From Desulfobacterales bacterium (GTDB lineage Bacteria; Desulfobacterota; Desulfobacteria; Desulfobacterales; CAFBRK01): DNA of 64,000 nt. Shown one piece after another: positions 1 to 8,312 of the stretch. How positions within the stretch are numbered: position 1 is the stretch's first letter; each line of letters begins with the position of its first letter. The stretch spans positions 1-64,000 of the forward strand of contig JAIPEL010000010.1 in assembly GCA_021737185.1 (NCBI GenBank). Direction: 5' to 3'. Made by a program: the position numbers and the translations under genes. Under the pieces are notes generated by a model. That model did no database searches. It had not been told where the DNA came from and worked only from the letters and a program-made list of their open reading frames with translations.

Positions 1-873
1 GTCATAGCCATGGGGAACGTTGCGGAAACGAGTAAAGGGAGTCGTCAAAAAATCCTTTTCAAGCGCCCGGGCGCTGCCGATCAGAACCATGCGGCCGGCC
101 ACGGCCTTGTCATCGAAGCGGCCGGCCACGGCGTCTGAAAAGGAGATTTGTGGAAACGCGCTGTAATCCCCGGAAAAATCGATCAGGAGCTCCGGGTAGG
201 GAAGGGCGAGCCGGTCTTCGCCGTCTGCGCCCATCAGCAGGTGGTTCGGATGGGAAAAGTCGAATGAAAATTCGAGGTTTTTCCAAACCCGGACCAGCTC
301 GAGAGAAAAGGAGGGAATCAGGGCCAGGCCCTGGTCGCCGATCGGCTTGGCCGTCAAAAAGCGAATTCGCCGAAGAACGTCGTCCCGATCCAGGGGCAGA
401 TCGATAAAGCCGTCTCCGACCATCGCATCGGAAAATTCGGGAAGGGGTAGAATTTCGCCGGATGGCGAGGCAGACACCCTGGGCAGCACTACATTGCCGC
501 AGGCCGATACGGCGGCGGCCAGCAGCCGGTCGGTAGACGGGTCGGAATCCGGAAGGGCCAGCACCAGATCGATGCCCACCACCGCTGCACCGGCGAGGCA
601 GAGCTGATCCAGGGCCTCTGCCAGATGGCGACGGGACCATCGGTTTCGACCCTTTTTCAGCGCATCTGCGCTCGGTTCGTCCATCATCACCAGAACGATT
701 TGCCCGCTGGTGGAAATCGGCCCCCGCCAGTGAAAGTGCAGGTCGTAAAAGAGGTGCTCCGGTCCTTTCAGCCGGCCGGAAAAGGCCAAAAATCCGACGA
801 TGCCCAGCACCGCCAGGGTTGACAGGGCCGACAGCAGGAAATGTTTGCGGATCAAACGGCGGGAAGGGCGCAT
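1..873 (-). CDS. CHASE2-domain sensor protein, 3' end beyond window
   Basis: The minus-strand reading frame opens at ATG 873 and runs off the window edge with no stop, giving at least 291 residues. An N-terminal hydrophobic segment at about residues 12-30 is followed by the motif YDLHFHWRG and then VVGIDLVLALPDSDPSTDR, which match extracytoplasmic CHASE2 sensor domains. Further on, DAVAGRFDDKAVAGRMVLIG fits the end of the CHASE2 fold. In known proteins CHASE2 precedes transmembrane helices and an output domain such as an adenylate cyclase, a kinase or a Ser/Thr kinase; the output domain here is not visible. It follows the secreted-protein gene ending at 958 on the same strand, so the two may be cotranscribed. 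Confidence 0.8.
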   Translation of the reverse strand, partial: MRPSRRLIRKHFLLSALSTLAVLGIVGFLAFSGRLKGPEHLFYDLHFHWRGPISTSGQIVLVMMDEPSADALKKGRNRWSRRHLAEALDQLCLAGAAVVGIDLVLALPDSDPSTDRLLAAAVSACGNVVLPRVSASPSGEILPLPEFSDAMVGDGFIDLPLDRDDVLRRIRFLTAKPIGDQGLALIPSFSLELVRVWKNLEFSFDFSHPNHLLMGADGEDRLALPYPELLIDFSGDYSAFPQISFSDAVAGRFDDKAVAGRMVLIGSARALEKDFLTTPFTRFRNVPHGYD

Positions 874-957
874 GGGAAAATCCCGGTGTCGTCGGCGGAA
901 CAATGAAGACGGAAAACGGGTCGAACCGGTTCGGATTTCGTGCTTCAGTTTTCGAAT

Positions 958-2097
958 CTATGGTGCCGCCAAGGGGTTCATTGACAGCAAAAGCGCTGGG
1001 GCCGTTTTCCCGGAGCGGTTCGACCGCCGGATCGGACCATCCGGAATCCGGTCCAGAACCTGTCCGGCAGACGGTGCCGGCAGCGGGATCAAAACAGCGG
1101 CCATCGGGGCAGAGGGCCTTACCGGGCGTCTGCCTTCGACGCCCCCGACCGGGCTGGAGACGATGACGATCACCCGGCAACGCTCCAAAATTCGGGAAGA
1201 AGCGTCTTCGGCCTGGAGGCTGCGGGCGTCCTGTTCACTGATCACCAGGTTGGTCTTGGACAGACCCCGGACCTGTTCGACGTCTTTGACGATGAATCGT
1301 CCGCGTTTTTTCCGGGGAGGATCTTCTCCGGCCTCAGCCGGCGAAGGAAAGAGCAGGCGCGAAAGCCATTGGGCGGCATCAGGGCGCGAGAGTTGAAGCC
1401 GCTCCGAAGGACCGGTCATGGTGACGTATCGGACCATTCCCCGCTGTTTGAGGGCCTCTTCGTCGACCCGGTCCAGATCGTAGACGATGCGGCCGCTATC
1501 GGTCAGGACTTTGGGAAACAATGCCGGCGTGAGCGGCTCGACGGCGGCAGGCCGGCGGGCATCTAAAACGAGCCACGGCGCATCGTCTGCCTCGGGACCC
1601 TCGCCGCCTCTTTTCGGAAGCTTGTCCCACTTAAGCGGCCGGTCTTTGAGGGCCTCGACAAGCCGGCCGGTCAACCCCTGGATTCCGGTCATGGGCGATC
1701 GCAGCACCACTTCGTAGTAAGGGGCAGAGGCGCCCTCGACGAATACCTCGCGGTGCTCGGTGAAGTGGATCAGGGCGTTGAGTTCGATGACCAGAGGGCC
1801 GGCGCCCATGTCTGCCAGGGATCTTCGATCGTCGAGATGGACGCCTGCGGCGATCTTGAGAATCGACTGGAGGGCGATGATTTTGCCTGCCCGCCGGGCC
1901 ATGGGACGGGATCCGGAGTGGCGGTCCAACATCCCGCGGCCGATCCCGTAAATCGCCATTTCATCCCAGTCGATCCAGCCGCTGCCGTAGGACTCGACAT
2001 ACGGGGAAAAGGCCGGGGATTCTAAACAGAGGCCGGCGGCGGGAAGCGCGGTCAAGGCCGCCAGCACCAGGAAGACAAGTTTTCGGATTGTCTGCAT
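958..2097 (-). CDS. Secreted protein of unknown function
   Basis: A 379-residue protein starts MQTIRKLVFLVLAALTALPA, a typical Sec signal peptide with likely cleavage near residue 25. The mature part begins with a motif pair around YGSGWIDWDEMAIYGIG and an alanine-rich helix that resembles LPP20/FlgP-like exported proteins, but I cannot assign a family firmly. The C-terminal half is rich in charged residues and ends with a proline/alanine stretch. It lies 84 bp upstream of the CHASE2 gene on the same strand and is divergent from the His-rich gene at 2352, so its promoter should lie in 2098-2351. No catalytic motif is apparent. Confidence 0.65.
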   Translation of the reverse strand: MQTIRKLVFLVLAALTALPAAGLCLESPAFSPYVESYGSGWIDWDEMAIYGIGRGMLDRHSGSRPMARRAGKIIALQSILKIAAGVHLDDRRSLADMGAGPLVIELNALIHFTEHREVFVEGASAPYYEVVLRSPMTGIQGLTGRLVEALKDRPLKWDKLPKRGGEGPEADDAPWLVLDARRPAAVEPLTPALFPKVLTDSGRIVYDLDRVDEEALKQRGMVRYVTMTGPSERLQLSRPDAAQWLSRLLFPSPAEAGEDPPRKKRGRFIVKDVEQVRGLSKTNLVISEQDARSLQAEDASSRILERCRVIVIVSSPVGGVEGRRPVRPSAPMAAVLIPLPAPSAGQVLDRIPDGPIRRSNRSGKTAPALLLSMNPLAAP

Positions 2098-2351
2098 CGC
2101 TATGCCGCTCCGGGTCCAAGTTCATCGCACTTTGCCAACGCTACCATATTCGCAGTGGCAGAACAACCGGCCCGCCCAGGGTCCCGTCAAGGTCCAAAAA
2201 TGGAGGGCCACGCTCCGTCGTGGCCGCCTGTTTTCGGACGCGACAGAGCGCGTCCCTCCCTACGGGGACTTTGGCGGAGTTGACTTCCCGGCCGGTTGCC
2301 GATAGAGGCACGGTAGACCGCAACCCGATCCATGAAAGAGGAGAGACGCCC

Positions 2352-2633
2352 ATGAGCCATCACCACGATCCCCACGACCACTCCCACAGCCATGATCACG
2401 GCCATTCCCACGGGGAAGCCGGCGAAATGCCCTTCAACGAGAAGATCGCGCGGCTCCTGGACCACTGGGTGCAGCACAACGACGATCATGTCCGCTCCTA
2501 CCGGGAATGGGCCGAAAAGGCCCGGAGCCACGGTTTTGCCGAAACTGCGGCCGCCCTCGACAAGGCGGCGGAGACCACCGCCGCGGTCACCGATGCGTTT
2601 CGCGAGGCCCGGGCCTCGGTTCCCAAGGCGTGA
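2352..2633 (+). CDS. Histidine-rich small protein, possible metal binding
   Basis: A 93-residue protein. The ATG at 2352 is chosen because it follows an AGGAG-type ribosome site and starts directly at the His cluster, MSHHHDPHDHSHSHDHGHSH. The longer upstream frame has no such support. Residues 1-20 hold about eleven histidines, and the remainder (about 30-93) is a predicted two-helix domain with NEKIARLLDHWVQHNDDH and an alanine-rich tail. His-rich N-termini like this commonly bind nickel, cobalt or zinc. The adjacent convergent operon makes cobamides and cooT is nearby, so a role in cobalt or nickel handling is possible, but this is inference from context only. Confidence 0.7.
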   Translation: MSHHHDPHDHSHSHDHGHSHGEAGEMPFNEKIARLLDHWVQHNDDHVRSYREWAEKARSHGFAETAAALDKAAETTAAVTDAFREARASVPKA

Positions 2634-2810
2634 TTCTTTTAATGCAGTCTGGAAATCCTGGTCCTCTGGGCCAGGTCAAAGGCATCTGGCTTTGCCATAG
2701 CTGATGAAGAAGGAAAATTTCGAAGCACGAAATATTCGAATTTCGGATTTAAGTTTATATGCCCTCTGGGCTTAGCTCAAAGTCGGGTTCTCTGGGCCCG
2801 GATCTTTACT
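2634..2810. other. Convergent intergenic region with small hairpins
   Basis: This gap separates the His-rich gene (plus) from the end of the cobamide operon (minus). It contains three short GC-rich inverted repeats, each with a CTCTGGG core (near 2661, 2762 and 2784). They could act as terminators or be decayed repeat units. No cobalamin riboswitch features were found. Confidence 0.4.
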
Positions 2811-3614
2811 TCACGCCGGTGTGCTTCCGAATTCCGCCCAGGAAAAGGGCTTTTCAGAAATCAACTCCCGGCAGGCTCGAGCGGCATTCATCGTGTCGGT
2901 ATGAAAGACATTGAGCAGGGCCATGGACAGGCCGGCGGCGGTCATCATCGCCAAATAGGCCGATTCGACGACTTGACGGGGTGCCCCGGAAGGGGCGCCG
3001 GAGGTGAGATTCGACAGACCGGCGACGGTCCGCACCGGCCGGCCCAGAAGATCCGGCAGGAGGCGCAGCGTTTGTAGAACCTCTCGCACCTGCCTGCCGC
3101 CGTCCTGCCAGGAGAGGGGCGGTACCACCGGGTCGACAATGATTCGTTCCGGTGAAAGGCCCTTTGCCGCCGCCGCGTCGAACAGGGCAAGGCCGGCCGA
3201 AAGCCGCCCCTGGGCGTCTGGCGGAACCAGGCCCTCGCCGTCAAGCAGATAGCCGACGATATCGAGTCCATAGTCGGCGGCCAGAGGCACGATTTCTCCC
3301 AGCTTCCGTGGTTCGAGGGAAAAGCCGTTGAGGATCGGCGGCCGGCCGGCGGCCCTGACGCCCGCCGCCATGGCCCGTGGGTTCGCCGTATCGATGAAAA
3401 GCGGCAGCCGGGTGGCGGCTTCGGCGCTTCGGACCAGAAATGTCATCTCCTGTTCCGGATTGCGTTGGCAGGGCCCGGCATTGAGATCGACGGCCTCTGC
3501 TCCGGCTGCCTCCATCTGCCGGATCAATCGTGCAATCGGTTCCGGGTCCCGCCGGGCCATCGCTTCCTGAATCGACGGCAGAAGAATCTGCAGATTGTCC
3601 GCTACGATCATCAC
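2811..3614 (-). CDS. Pterin-binding methyltetrahydrofolate:corrinoid methyltransferase family
   Basis: A 267-residue TIM-barrel protein of the DHPS/MetH-pterin/AcsE family. Seen features are MIVADN near the start, the N-terminal AVDLNAGP motif, the IDTANP segment, LNGFS, IVDPVVPP, and AGLSNLTSG followed by NVFHTDT at the C-terminus, matching methyltransferases that move a methyl group from CH3-tetrahydrofolate to a corrinoid. The length equals that of AcsE-type enzymes. Its ATG overlaps the stop of the upstream cbiR-like gene (3611-3614), so it is the last gene of the cobamide operon. The placement suggests methyl transfer to a corrinoid protein made functional by the operon's product. The exact methyl acceptor cannot be told from this window. 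Confidence 0.82.
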   Translation of the reverse strand: MMIVADNLQILLPSIQEAMARRDPEPIARLIRQMEAAGAEAVDLNAGPCQRNPEQEMTFLVRSAEAATRLPLFIDTANPRAMAAGVRAAGRPPILNGFSLEPRKLGEIVPLAADYGLDIVGYLLDGEGLVPPDAQGRLSAGLALFDAAAAKGLSPERIIVDPVVPPLSWQDGGRQVREVLQTLRLLPDLLGRPVRTVAGLSNLTSGAPSGAPRQVVESAYLAMMTAAGLSMALLNVFHTDTMNAARACRELISEKPFSWAEFGSTPA

Positions 3615-4453
3615 GATCTTTGTCCCGTTTCGGGCAGGAAGCCCTCCAGAAAGCGCAGCGATTTCGTCAAAAAGTCAAAGGAAAACCCTTCCAGGCTGAC
3701 CACGCCGGCAAATCCCTGAAGGATCTGCCGGGTGGCCGAAAGAAAGCGGTCCTCCATGCGTTCCAGGGGAAGGTGATCTCTGCCGCCGGACACCCCGTGC
3801 AGATGGATGACTTCGATGCGGGGGGCCAGTCGCTCGAAAAGGGCCAGCGGCTCGAAGCCGTGAACGAAGAGATGCCCGAGATCGGCGCAGATCGAAAGGT
3901 TGAATTCCTCGACGAGGGGTTCGACCCAGGAAAACGGATAATCGAGGGTTTCGACGGTGATCCGCCGGGAGGGCACCGGCGCCCGAAGCAGTTCGCCGAG
4001 GCTCCCGGCAGCACGGCGGCGCCACTTTTCGAGGGCGGTCATGTCCGGATGTTTCGGAGCAGGACCGATATGAAGGCAGTAGGTGGTCGGCCGCCACGGC
4101 AGGGTCTCTTCGATCCGAAGCCGGGTCAGTGCCGCATCGCGTTTCCGGCGTTCGGCATCGCGGGCGGCCAGATCGATGTCCAGCGGCAGGTGGACGTTGG
4201 CCGTTGTCTTTTCCGCCTTCAACAAGGACTTGACCTGAAGGATTTCCTCCGAAGACGGCGGCGAATCCTTTTCGAACAGGAGGATTTCAATCTCGTCGAA
4301 AAATGGGGCGAGGGCCTGGACGTTGGGCAGGATCCGGTCCGGGTAAATATAAGAGGTCGTGGCGAGTCGGAAGGCAAAGCGCCCCCGATAGGATCGACTC
4401 AACCGGGGGTATGTGTCAGGTGGCCGCATCACGTAAGTTTTTCCGATCATCAA
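3611..4453 (-). CDS. cbiR: CbiR-like cobamide remodelling phosphodiesterase (AP-endonuclease-2 fold)
   Basis: A 280-residue xylose-isomerase-like TIM barrel. Metal-ligand type motifs are visible: NVHLPLDID, YCLHIGPAPKH, ITVETLDYP, ICADLGHLFVHG and VIHLHGVSGGRDHLPL, i.e. successive His, Glu and Asp residues at strand ends, as in AP endonuclease 2 relatives. CbiR proteins belong to this superfamily and hydrolyse cobamides or cobinamide so that the lower ligand can be replaced. The gene sits exactly between cbiB and a corrinoid methyltransferase gene, with overlapping stop and start codons at both ends, which is the expected neighbourhood. The name is therefore inferred from fold plus context; another sugar isomerase-like function is the alternative. 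Confidence 0.72.
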   Translation of the reverse strand: MMIGKTYVMRPPDTYPRLSRSYRGRFAFRLATTSYIYPDRILPNVQALAPFFDEIEILLFEKDSPPSSEEILQVKSLLKAEKTTANVHLPLDIDLAARDAERRKRDAALTRLRIEETLPWRPTTYCLHIGPAPKHPDMTALEKWRRRAAGSLGELLRAPVPSRRITVETLDYPFSWVEPLVEEFNLSICADLGHLFVHGFEPLALFERLAPRIEVIHLHGVSGGRDHLPLERMEDRFLSATRQILQGFAGVVSLEGFSFDFLTKSLRFLEGFLPETGQRS

Positions 4454-5415
4454 AGCAGGTGGTGCAGCAACAGAAACAACAGCGCCATGGCGACGAGGGC
4501 TAGCAGGGAAGACAGGACCATCAGGTCCCGGGCCCGAAGGATATCGCCGGCAAGAACCGGCCCGTAGTTCTCTCCCAGAAAGGGCTTGTCCACCATTTCA
4601 CCGCCGTAACGGCTCGGCCCTCCCAGCCTCACTGCCAGGGCTCCGGCAAATGCCGCCTCCGGAAATCCGGCATTGGGGCTGGTATGGTGGTTCCCCTCGC
4701 GCATCGCGGTCCGCATTGCCTGCCGGCTGCGGCCGGAGAGAAGCTGGGACGCTGCCGCAATCAAACCCACGGAAATGCGGGCCGGAAGCCAGTTGGCGAC
4801 ATCGTCTAGCCGCGCCGCAAAAGCGCCGAAGCGCCGATAGCGCTCGTTGCGGTATCCGATCATGGCATCGAGGGTGTTCACCATCCGGTAGGCCGCCGCC
4901 AAGGGGGCGCCGCCGATGGCCGCGAAGAACAACGGCGCCACCACGCCGTCGACCAGGTTCTCGGCAACGGTCTCCACGGCAGCGCGGGCGATCTGCTCCC
5001 GGGACAGGTTTTCCGTATCCCGTCCGACGATCCGCCCAAGCTGTTTTCGCGCCCGGTTCAAGGGTCCGGAAAACAGGGCACGATGGATCCCTTCGGCCTC
5101 CGATGCCAGAGACCGTGTCGAAATGCAAAAATACAGGATCAGCACCTCCAATAGAGCAGCAACCGTGGGGTCGACGCCCCGGGCGGCGGCGAGGGCTGCC
5201 GCTGCGACTGCCCAGGAACCCGCCACCAGCCCGCCTGTCATGAGCGCTCCCGACAGCCGAAGACCCAGAGAGAGCGCTCGAAATCGTGGCTCGGACCAGG
5301 AAATGGCGCTGCCCATCCACCGGACCGGATGCGGCATTCGGTGCGGATCCCCCAGCACCAGGTCCATCGCGCAAGCGGCCGGCAGCACCCAGACCCCGGA
5401 AAGGGCCGTGATCAT
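4450..5415 (-). CDS. cbiB: Adenosylcobinamide-phosphate synthase CbiB
   Basis: A 321-residue integral membrane protein that attaches the aminopropanol (or ethanolamine) phosphate arm to adenosylcobyric acid. The family hallmarks are present: DLVLGDPHRMPHPVRWMG near residues 18-35, AENLVDGVVAPLFFA, NTLDAMIGYRNERYRRFG, ARLDDVANWLPAR and SPNAGFPEAAFAGAL. Several hydrophobic segments support membrane insertion. The length matches typical CbiB/CobD proteins. Start ATG 5415 overlaps the stop of the decarboxylase gene that supplies the arm, and its stop overlaps the cbiR-like start, so translation is probably coupled. Confidence 0.95.
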   Translation of the reverse strand: MITALSGVWVLPAACAMDLVLGDPHRMPHPVRWMGSAISWSEPRFRALSLGLRLSGALMTGGLVAGSWAVAAAALAAARGVDPTVAALLEVLILYFCISTRSLASEAEGIHRALFSGPLNRARKQLGRIVGRDTENLSREQIARAAVETVAENLVDGVVAPLFFAAIGGAPLAAAYRMVNTLDAMIGYRNERYRRFGAFAARLDDVANWLPARISVGLIAAASQLLSGRSRQAMRTAMREGNHHTSPNAGFPEAAFAGALAVRLGGPSRYGGEMVDKPFLGENYGPVLAGDILRARDLMVLSSLLALVAMALLFLLLHHLL

Positions 5416-6539
5416 GACCGCCGTCCCGGCGGCAGGGCATCGTCGCTCTGTGTTGACTTCTCTGCCCGTAACACCGACCCCAGGGCCTCGACCAACCGAT
5501 CGTTTTCCGCCGGGGTTTTCAAAGAGATCCGGATGTATCGATCCGAAAGGCCGGCAAAGTTTTCACAGTTCCGGATCAGAATCCGCTCTTCTAACAGCTG
5601 AACCGCGGCCCGTGACGCCGGGACCGTTTCCGGGAGCAGAAGCAAAGAGAAGATGGCCGCGCCGGGAAACATCCGCACTTCCGGGAAATTGGCCATGCGT
5701 GCGGCAATTCGGGCGGTTTCGGTCGAGGTGAACCGGCGGGTTTCTGTAAGGAAGTCTTCGATCTCCGGCGCCGGCCGCATCAGAAATTCGACGGCCGCCT
5801 GGGCCAGGCTGTTGACGCTCCACGGCTGGTAAAGTCGCCGCATCGCTTCTATCAGCTGCGGCGGTGCGATCAGAAAGCCGATTCGCAGCCCCGGAATCCG
5901 GAAGACCTTTGACAGGGAGTTGAGCACCAGCACGTTGGGAAGCGCCTGCCGGATCATGCTCTTGTCGTCTGCATCGGCGACGAAGGGAAGATACGACTCG
6001 TCCACCACGAAGCGCACCTGCGGGTGCGATCGGCAGATCCGGGCCAGCGGCTCTACCGGGGTCAGGACACCCGTCGGGTTGTTCGGATTGCAGAAAAAGG
6101 CCAGGTCAACGTCTGCCAGGGCTGGTTTCAGACGGTCCGGTTCTATCGCAAAACCGTTTTCAAGCTTTGACGAGACGATGGTAAACGAAACGCCGCAGGC
6201 AGTGCAGGCATCGGCATAATCGGCATAGGTGGGGGCCGCGATCAGCGCCTTTCGGGCGTTGAGCACCCGCGGCAGGGCGTAGATGAACTGGGTGGTTCCA
6301 TTTCCGGCCATGACCCACTGCTCATCTATGCCGCTGCGGCGGGCAAACGCGCGGCAGCATCCTGCGGCGTCGGGTTCAGGCAGCGCATGCAGATCCGCCA
6401 GCCGGTCCTGCAGATGGCGGTGCAGCCCGGGAGGCGGTCCCAGGGGATTCACGTTGCTGCTCATATCCACGATCTCTTCGGTCTGGCAGCCGATCCGGGC
6501 GGCCGCCTGGTAGATATTGCCTCCATGGCCGTGAATCAT
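5412..6539 (-). CDS. cobD: L-threonine-O-3-phosphate decarboxylase CobD (PLP enzyme)
   Basis: A 375-residue fold-type I PLP enzyme. ATG 6539 is chosen because it gives MIHGHGGNIYQAA, the conserved CobD N-terminus, and overlaps the cobS stop (6536-6538); the longer open frame upstream only reads through cobS in another frame. Visible motifs are NVNPLGPPP, NGTTQFIYALPR, FFCNPNNPTG, VVDESYLPF and LNSLSKVFRIPGLRIGF, which carries the Schiff-base lysine. It makes (R)-1-amino-2-propanol phosphate for CbiB, encoded immediately downstream. A histidinol-phosphate aminotransferase is the usual alternative for such sequences, but the N-terminal GHGGN motif and the operon favour CobD. Confidence 0.9.
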   Translation of the reverse strand: MIHGHGGNIYQAAARIGCQTEEIVDMSSNVNPLGPPPGLHRHLQDRLADLHALPEPDAAGCCRAFARRSGIDEQWVMAGNGTTQFIYALPRVLNARKALIAAPTYADYADACTACGVSFTIVSSKLENGFAIEPDRLKPALADVDLAFFCNPNNPTGVLTPVEPLARICRSHPQVRFVVDESYLPFVADADDKSMIRQALPNVLVLNSLSKVFRIPGLRIGFLIAPPQLIEAMRRLYQPWSVNSLAQAAVEFLMRPAPEIEDFLTETRRFTSTETARIAARMANFPEVRMFPGAAIFSLLLLPETVPASRAAVQLLEERILIRNCENFAGLSDRYIRISLKTPAENDRLVEALGSVLRAEKSTQSDDALPPGRRS

Positions 6540-7264
6540 CGTCCCCCTCCTGCGGCGAGCACGAGGAATAAAAACACCTCCGTGGCCTCGACCATGGCAC
6601 CTAACATGTCGCCGGTGACGCAGCCGATGCGTCGGCGGTAAAAAAGGATGACGGCCGCCGTAAAGATCACAAAAGCCAGGTTGAGCCTGATCGCCAGCGC
6701 GCCTGCGAAAAAGGACGCCGCCACCGGAAGCAGCATCCCGGCAAACGATGCCGCGGGCAGGGGCGCTGAAAACAGCGGATGCCCGGTTCCGCCTTCCGGA
6801 CGGCCGTATTCGAGAAACCGGATGGCAAAAATCATGGCCCCCCGGGCGTAGGTCGGAACGAGCAGCAGACAAAGACTTCGATGAGAATCCAGCCCCCAGA
6901 TCCCGGCCCACTTGAGGGTCAGGCCCAGGACCACGGCGACGAGCCCCATGGCCCCGACCCGGCTGTCCTTCATGATGGCAAGGGCCCGCGGCCGGTCGTG
7001 GTGGCCGAACAGCCCGTCTGCCGTATCTCCCAGACCGTCGAGGTGAAGGGCGCCCGTGAGCAGGACCAGGGCAGCGACGTCGATCAGCGACGCGACGGGA
7101 ATCTCCCAGAAGAGGCCGGCGGCGGCGTCGATTCCTGCCAGGATCGCCCCGAGAAGCAGCCCCACCACCGGGAAAAAAGGGATCATGCCGACCGGATCGT
7201 AGACCGTTTTGCGGCCTATGGGCAAAAAGGTGATGAATCCGATGGCGGCGATGAGCCGTTTCAT
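6536..7264 (-). CDS. cobS: Adenosylcobinamide-GDP ribazoletransferase CobS
   Basis: A 242-residue polytopic membrane protein that joins alpha-ribazole (phosphate) to adenosylcobinamide-GDP. Start ATG 7264 gives MKRLIAAIGFITFLPIG and overlaps the cobU stop. Family motifs include the N-terminal FLP(I/V) segment, GALHLDGLGDTADGLFG with its acidic metal-binding residues, and MKDSRVGAMG shortly after. The rest is a series of hydrophobic helices, as expected for CobS. It follows cobU, whose product supplies the GDP-activated substrate, so the nucleotide-loop assembly steps are adjacent. Confidence 0.95.
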   Translation of the reverse strand: MKRLIAAIGFITFLPIGRKTVYDPVGMIPFFPVVGLLLGAILAGIDAAAGLFWEIPVASLIDVAALVLLTGALHLDGLGDTADGLFGHHDRPRALAIMKDSRVGAMGLVAVVLGLTLKWAGIWGLDSHRSLCLLLVPTYARGAMIFAIRFLEYGRPEGGTGHPLFSAPLPAASFAGMLLPVAASFFAGALAIRLNLAFVIFTAAVILFYRRRIGCVTGDMLGAMVEATEVFLFLVLAAGGGR

Positions 7265-7800
7265 GGCGCCGGGGCCCCCTTGATGGGAACGGGAATCCCG
7301 GCCACCATCCATATCACGGTATCCGCCGACGCCGCCACGATCCGGTTGACCGTTCCCACAGCGTCGCGGTAGGTTCTGGCCAGCGCGTTTTCGGGCACAA
7401 TCCCGGTGCCGACCTCGTTGGAGACGACCACGATGGGGCATTTCGCCGCGGCAAAGGCGCCGACAAGCCTCTCTCCCGCCGACAAGAGCTGTGTTTCATC
7501 GGGCTGCTGGAGGATCCGGTTGCTGATCCACAAGGTGAGGCAGTCGACAAGCAGGACATCTGCCGCCTCGCCCAGCTTTTTTACGGCCTCGGCCAGAGCA
7601 AGCGGCGCTTCTTGGGTTTGCCATCGGTTTTGGCGCTCGGCCTGGTGTCTGGCCACCCGATCGCGCATTTCCTCGTCTTTGGGCTCGCAGGTGGCGATGA
7701 ACACCCGATGCGCCCCCGGATACGATTCGGCGAGCTTCAGTGCATGGCGGCTTTTGCCGCTGCGGCATCCGCCGATGACCAGGGTGAGCTCTTTCTTCAC
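7261..7800 (-). CDS. cobU: Adenosylcobinamide kinase/guanylyltransferase CobU
   Basis: A 179-residue bifunctional enzyme that phosphorylates adenosylcobinamide and then adds GMP. A GTG start at 7800 is inferred: it overlaps the cobO stop (GTGA at 7797-7800) and begins directly before LTLVIGGCRSGKSRHALKLA, the P-loop conserved at the CobU N-terminus. Other family signatures are FIATCEPKDEEMRDRVARHQ, VDCLTLWISN and VVSNEVGTGIVPENALAR. Length is standard. A much longer open frame upstream is only read-through into cobO in another frame. Confidence 0.95.
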   Translation of the reverse strand: MKKELTLVIGGCRSGKSRHALKLAESYPGAHRVFIATCEPKDEEMRDRVARHQAERQNRWQTQEAPLALAEAVKKLGEAADVLLVDCLTLWISNRILQQPDETQLLSAGERLVGAFAAAKCPIVVVSNEVGTGIVPENALARTYRDAVGTVNRIVAASADTVIWMVAGIPVPIKGAPAP

Positions 7801-8312
7801 TGTTCGATTCCCCGCCTTGCCGCCACGCCGCTGTGAAAGTAGTGTTTGATTTCCCGCATCTCGGTCACCAGGTCGGCGCGGGCGATGAGCTGCACCGGCG
7901 CGTCCCTGCCGGTGATCACCAGCTCCGTGGAAACGGCCTTGGCCTCGACCACCGACAGCAGGTCTTCGATTGAAAACAAGCCCCAGGAGACGGCGACGCA
8001 GGCCTCGTCCATGACCACGAGATCGTGGGCCCCGGCTTCCAGCACGCTTCTCACCCGGGCAAGACCCCGGCGGGCCGCCGATATCTCGGCAGGGGCCGGC
8101 GGCGACGTCAGAAACCGGCCCGTGCCGAAGGCGGCGACCTGCACTTGTCCGGAAAACCGCTTCAGGCCCAGGATCTCGCTGCTTCGGCCGTCCTTGACAA
8201 ACTGCGAAACGAATACCGACAGACCGGCGCCTGCTGCCCGCAGCACAAGGCCCATGGCCGCCGAAGTTTTCCCCTTGCCGTTGCCGGTATAGACATGGAC
8301 GAATCCCTTCAT
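7797..8312 (-). CDS. cobO: Corrinoid adenosyltransferase CobO/BtuR
   Basis: A 171-residue ATP:co(I)rrinoid adenosyltransferase of the CobA/CobO/BtuR family. The N-terminal P-loop variant VYTGNGKGKTSAAMGLVLRA is diagnostic; QFVKDGRSSE, VVMDEACVAVSWGL and VITGRDAP follow in the expected order. It installs the 5'-deoxyadenosyl upper ligand on the corrin ring. The ATG overlaps the rfbD stop (ATGA at 8309-8312) and the stop overlaps the cobU start, placing it at the point where the operon changes from deoxysugar to cobamide genes. Confidence 0.95.
   Translation of the reverse strand: MKGFVHVYTGNGKGKTSAAMGLVLRAAGAGLSVFVSQFVKDGRSSEILGLKRFSGQVQVAAFGTGRFLTSPPAPAEISAARRGLARVRSVLEAGAHDLVVMDEACVAVSWGLFSIEDLLSVVEAKAVSTELVITGRDAPVQLIARADLVTEMREIKHYFHSGVAARRGIEQ

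Noticed and set aside
110-1180. Long minus-strand open frame overlapping the CHASE2 gene
   Set aside because: Its translation is Arg/Pro-rich shadow sequence; the CHASE2 frame in the same region has clear family motifs.
3530-4567. 345-codon plus-strand frame
   Set aside because: Antisense shadow of the cbiR-like gene in high-G+C DNA; no family motif and no ribosome site.
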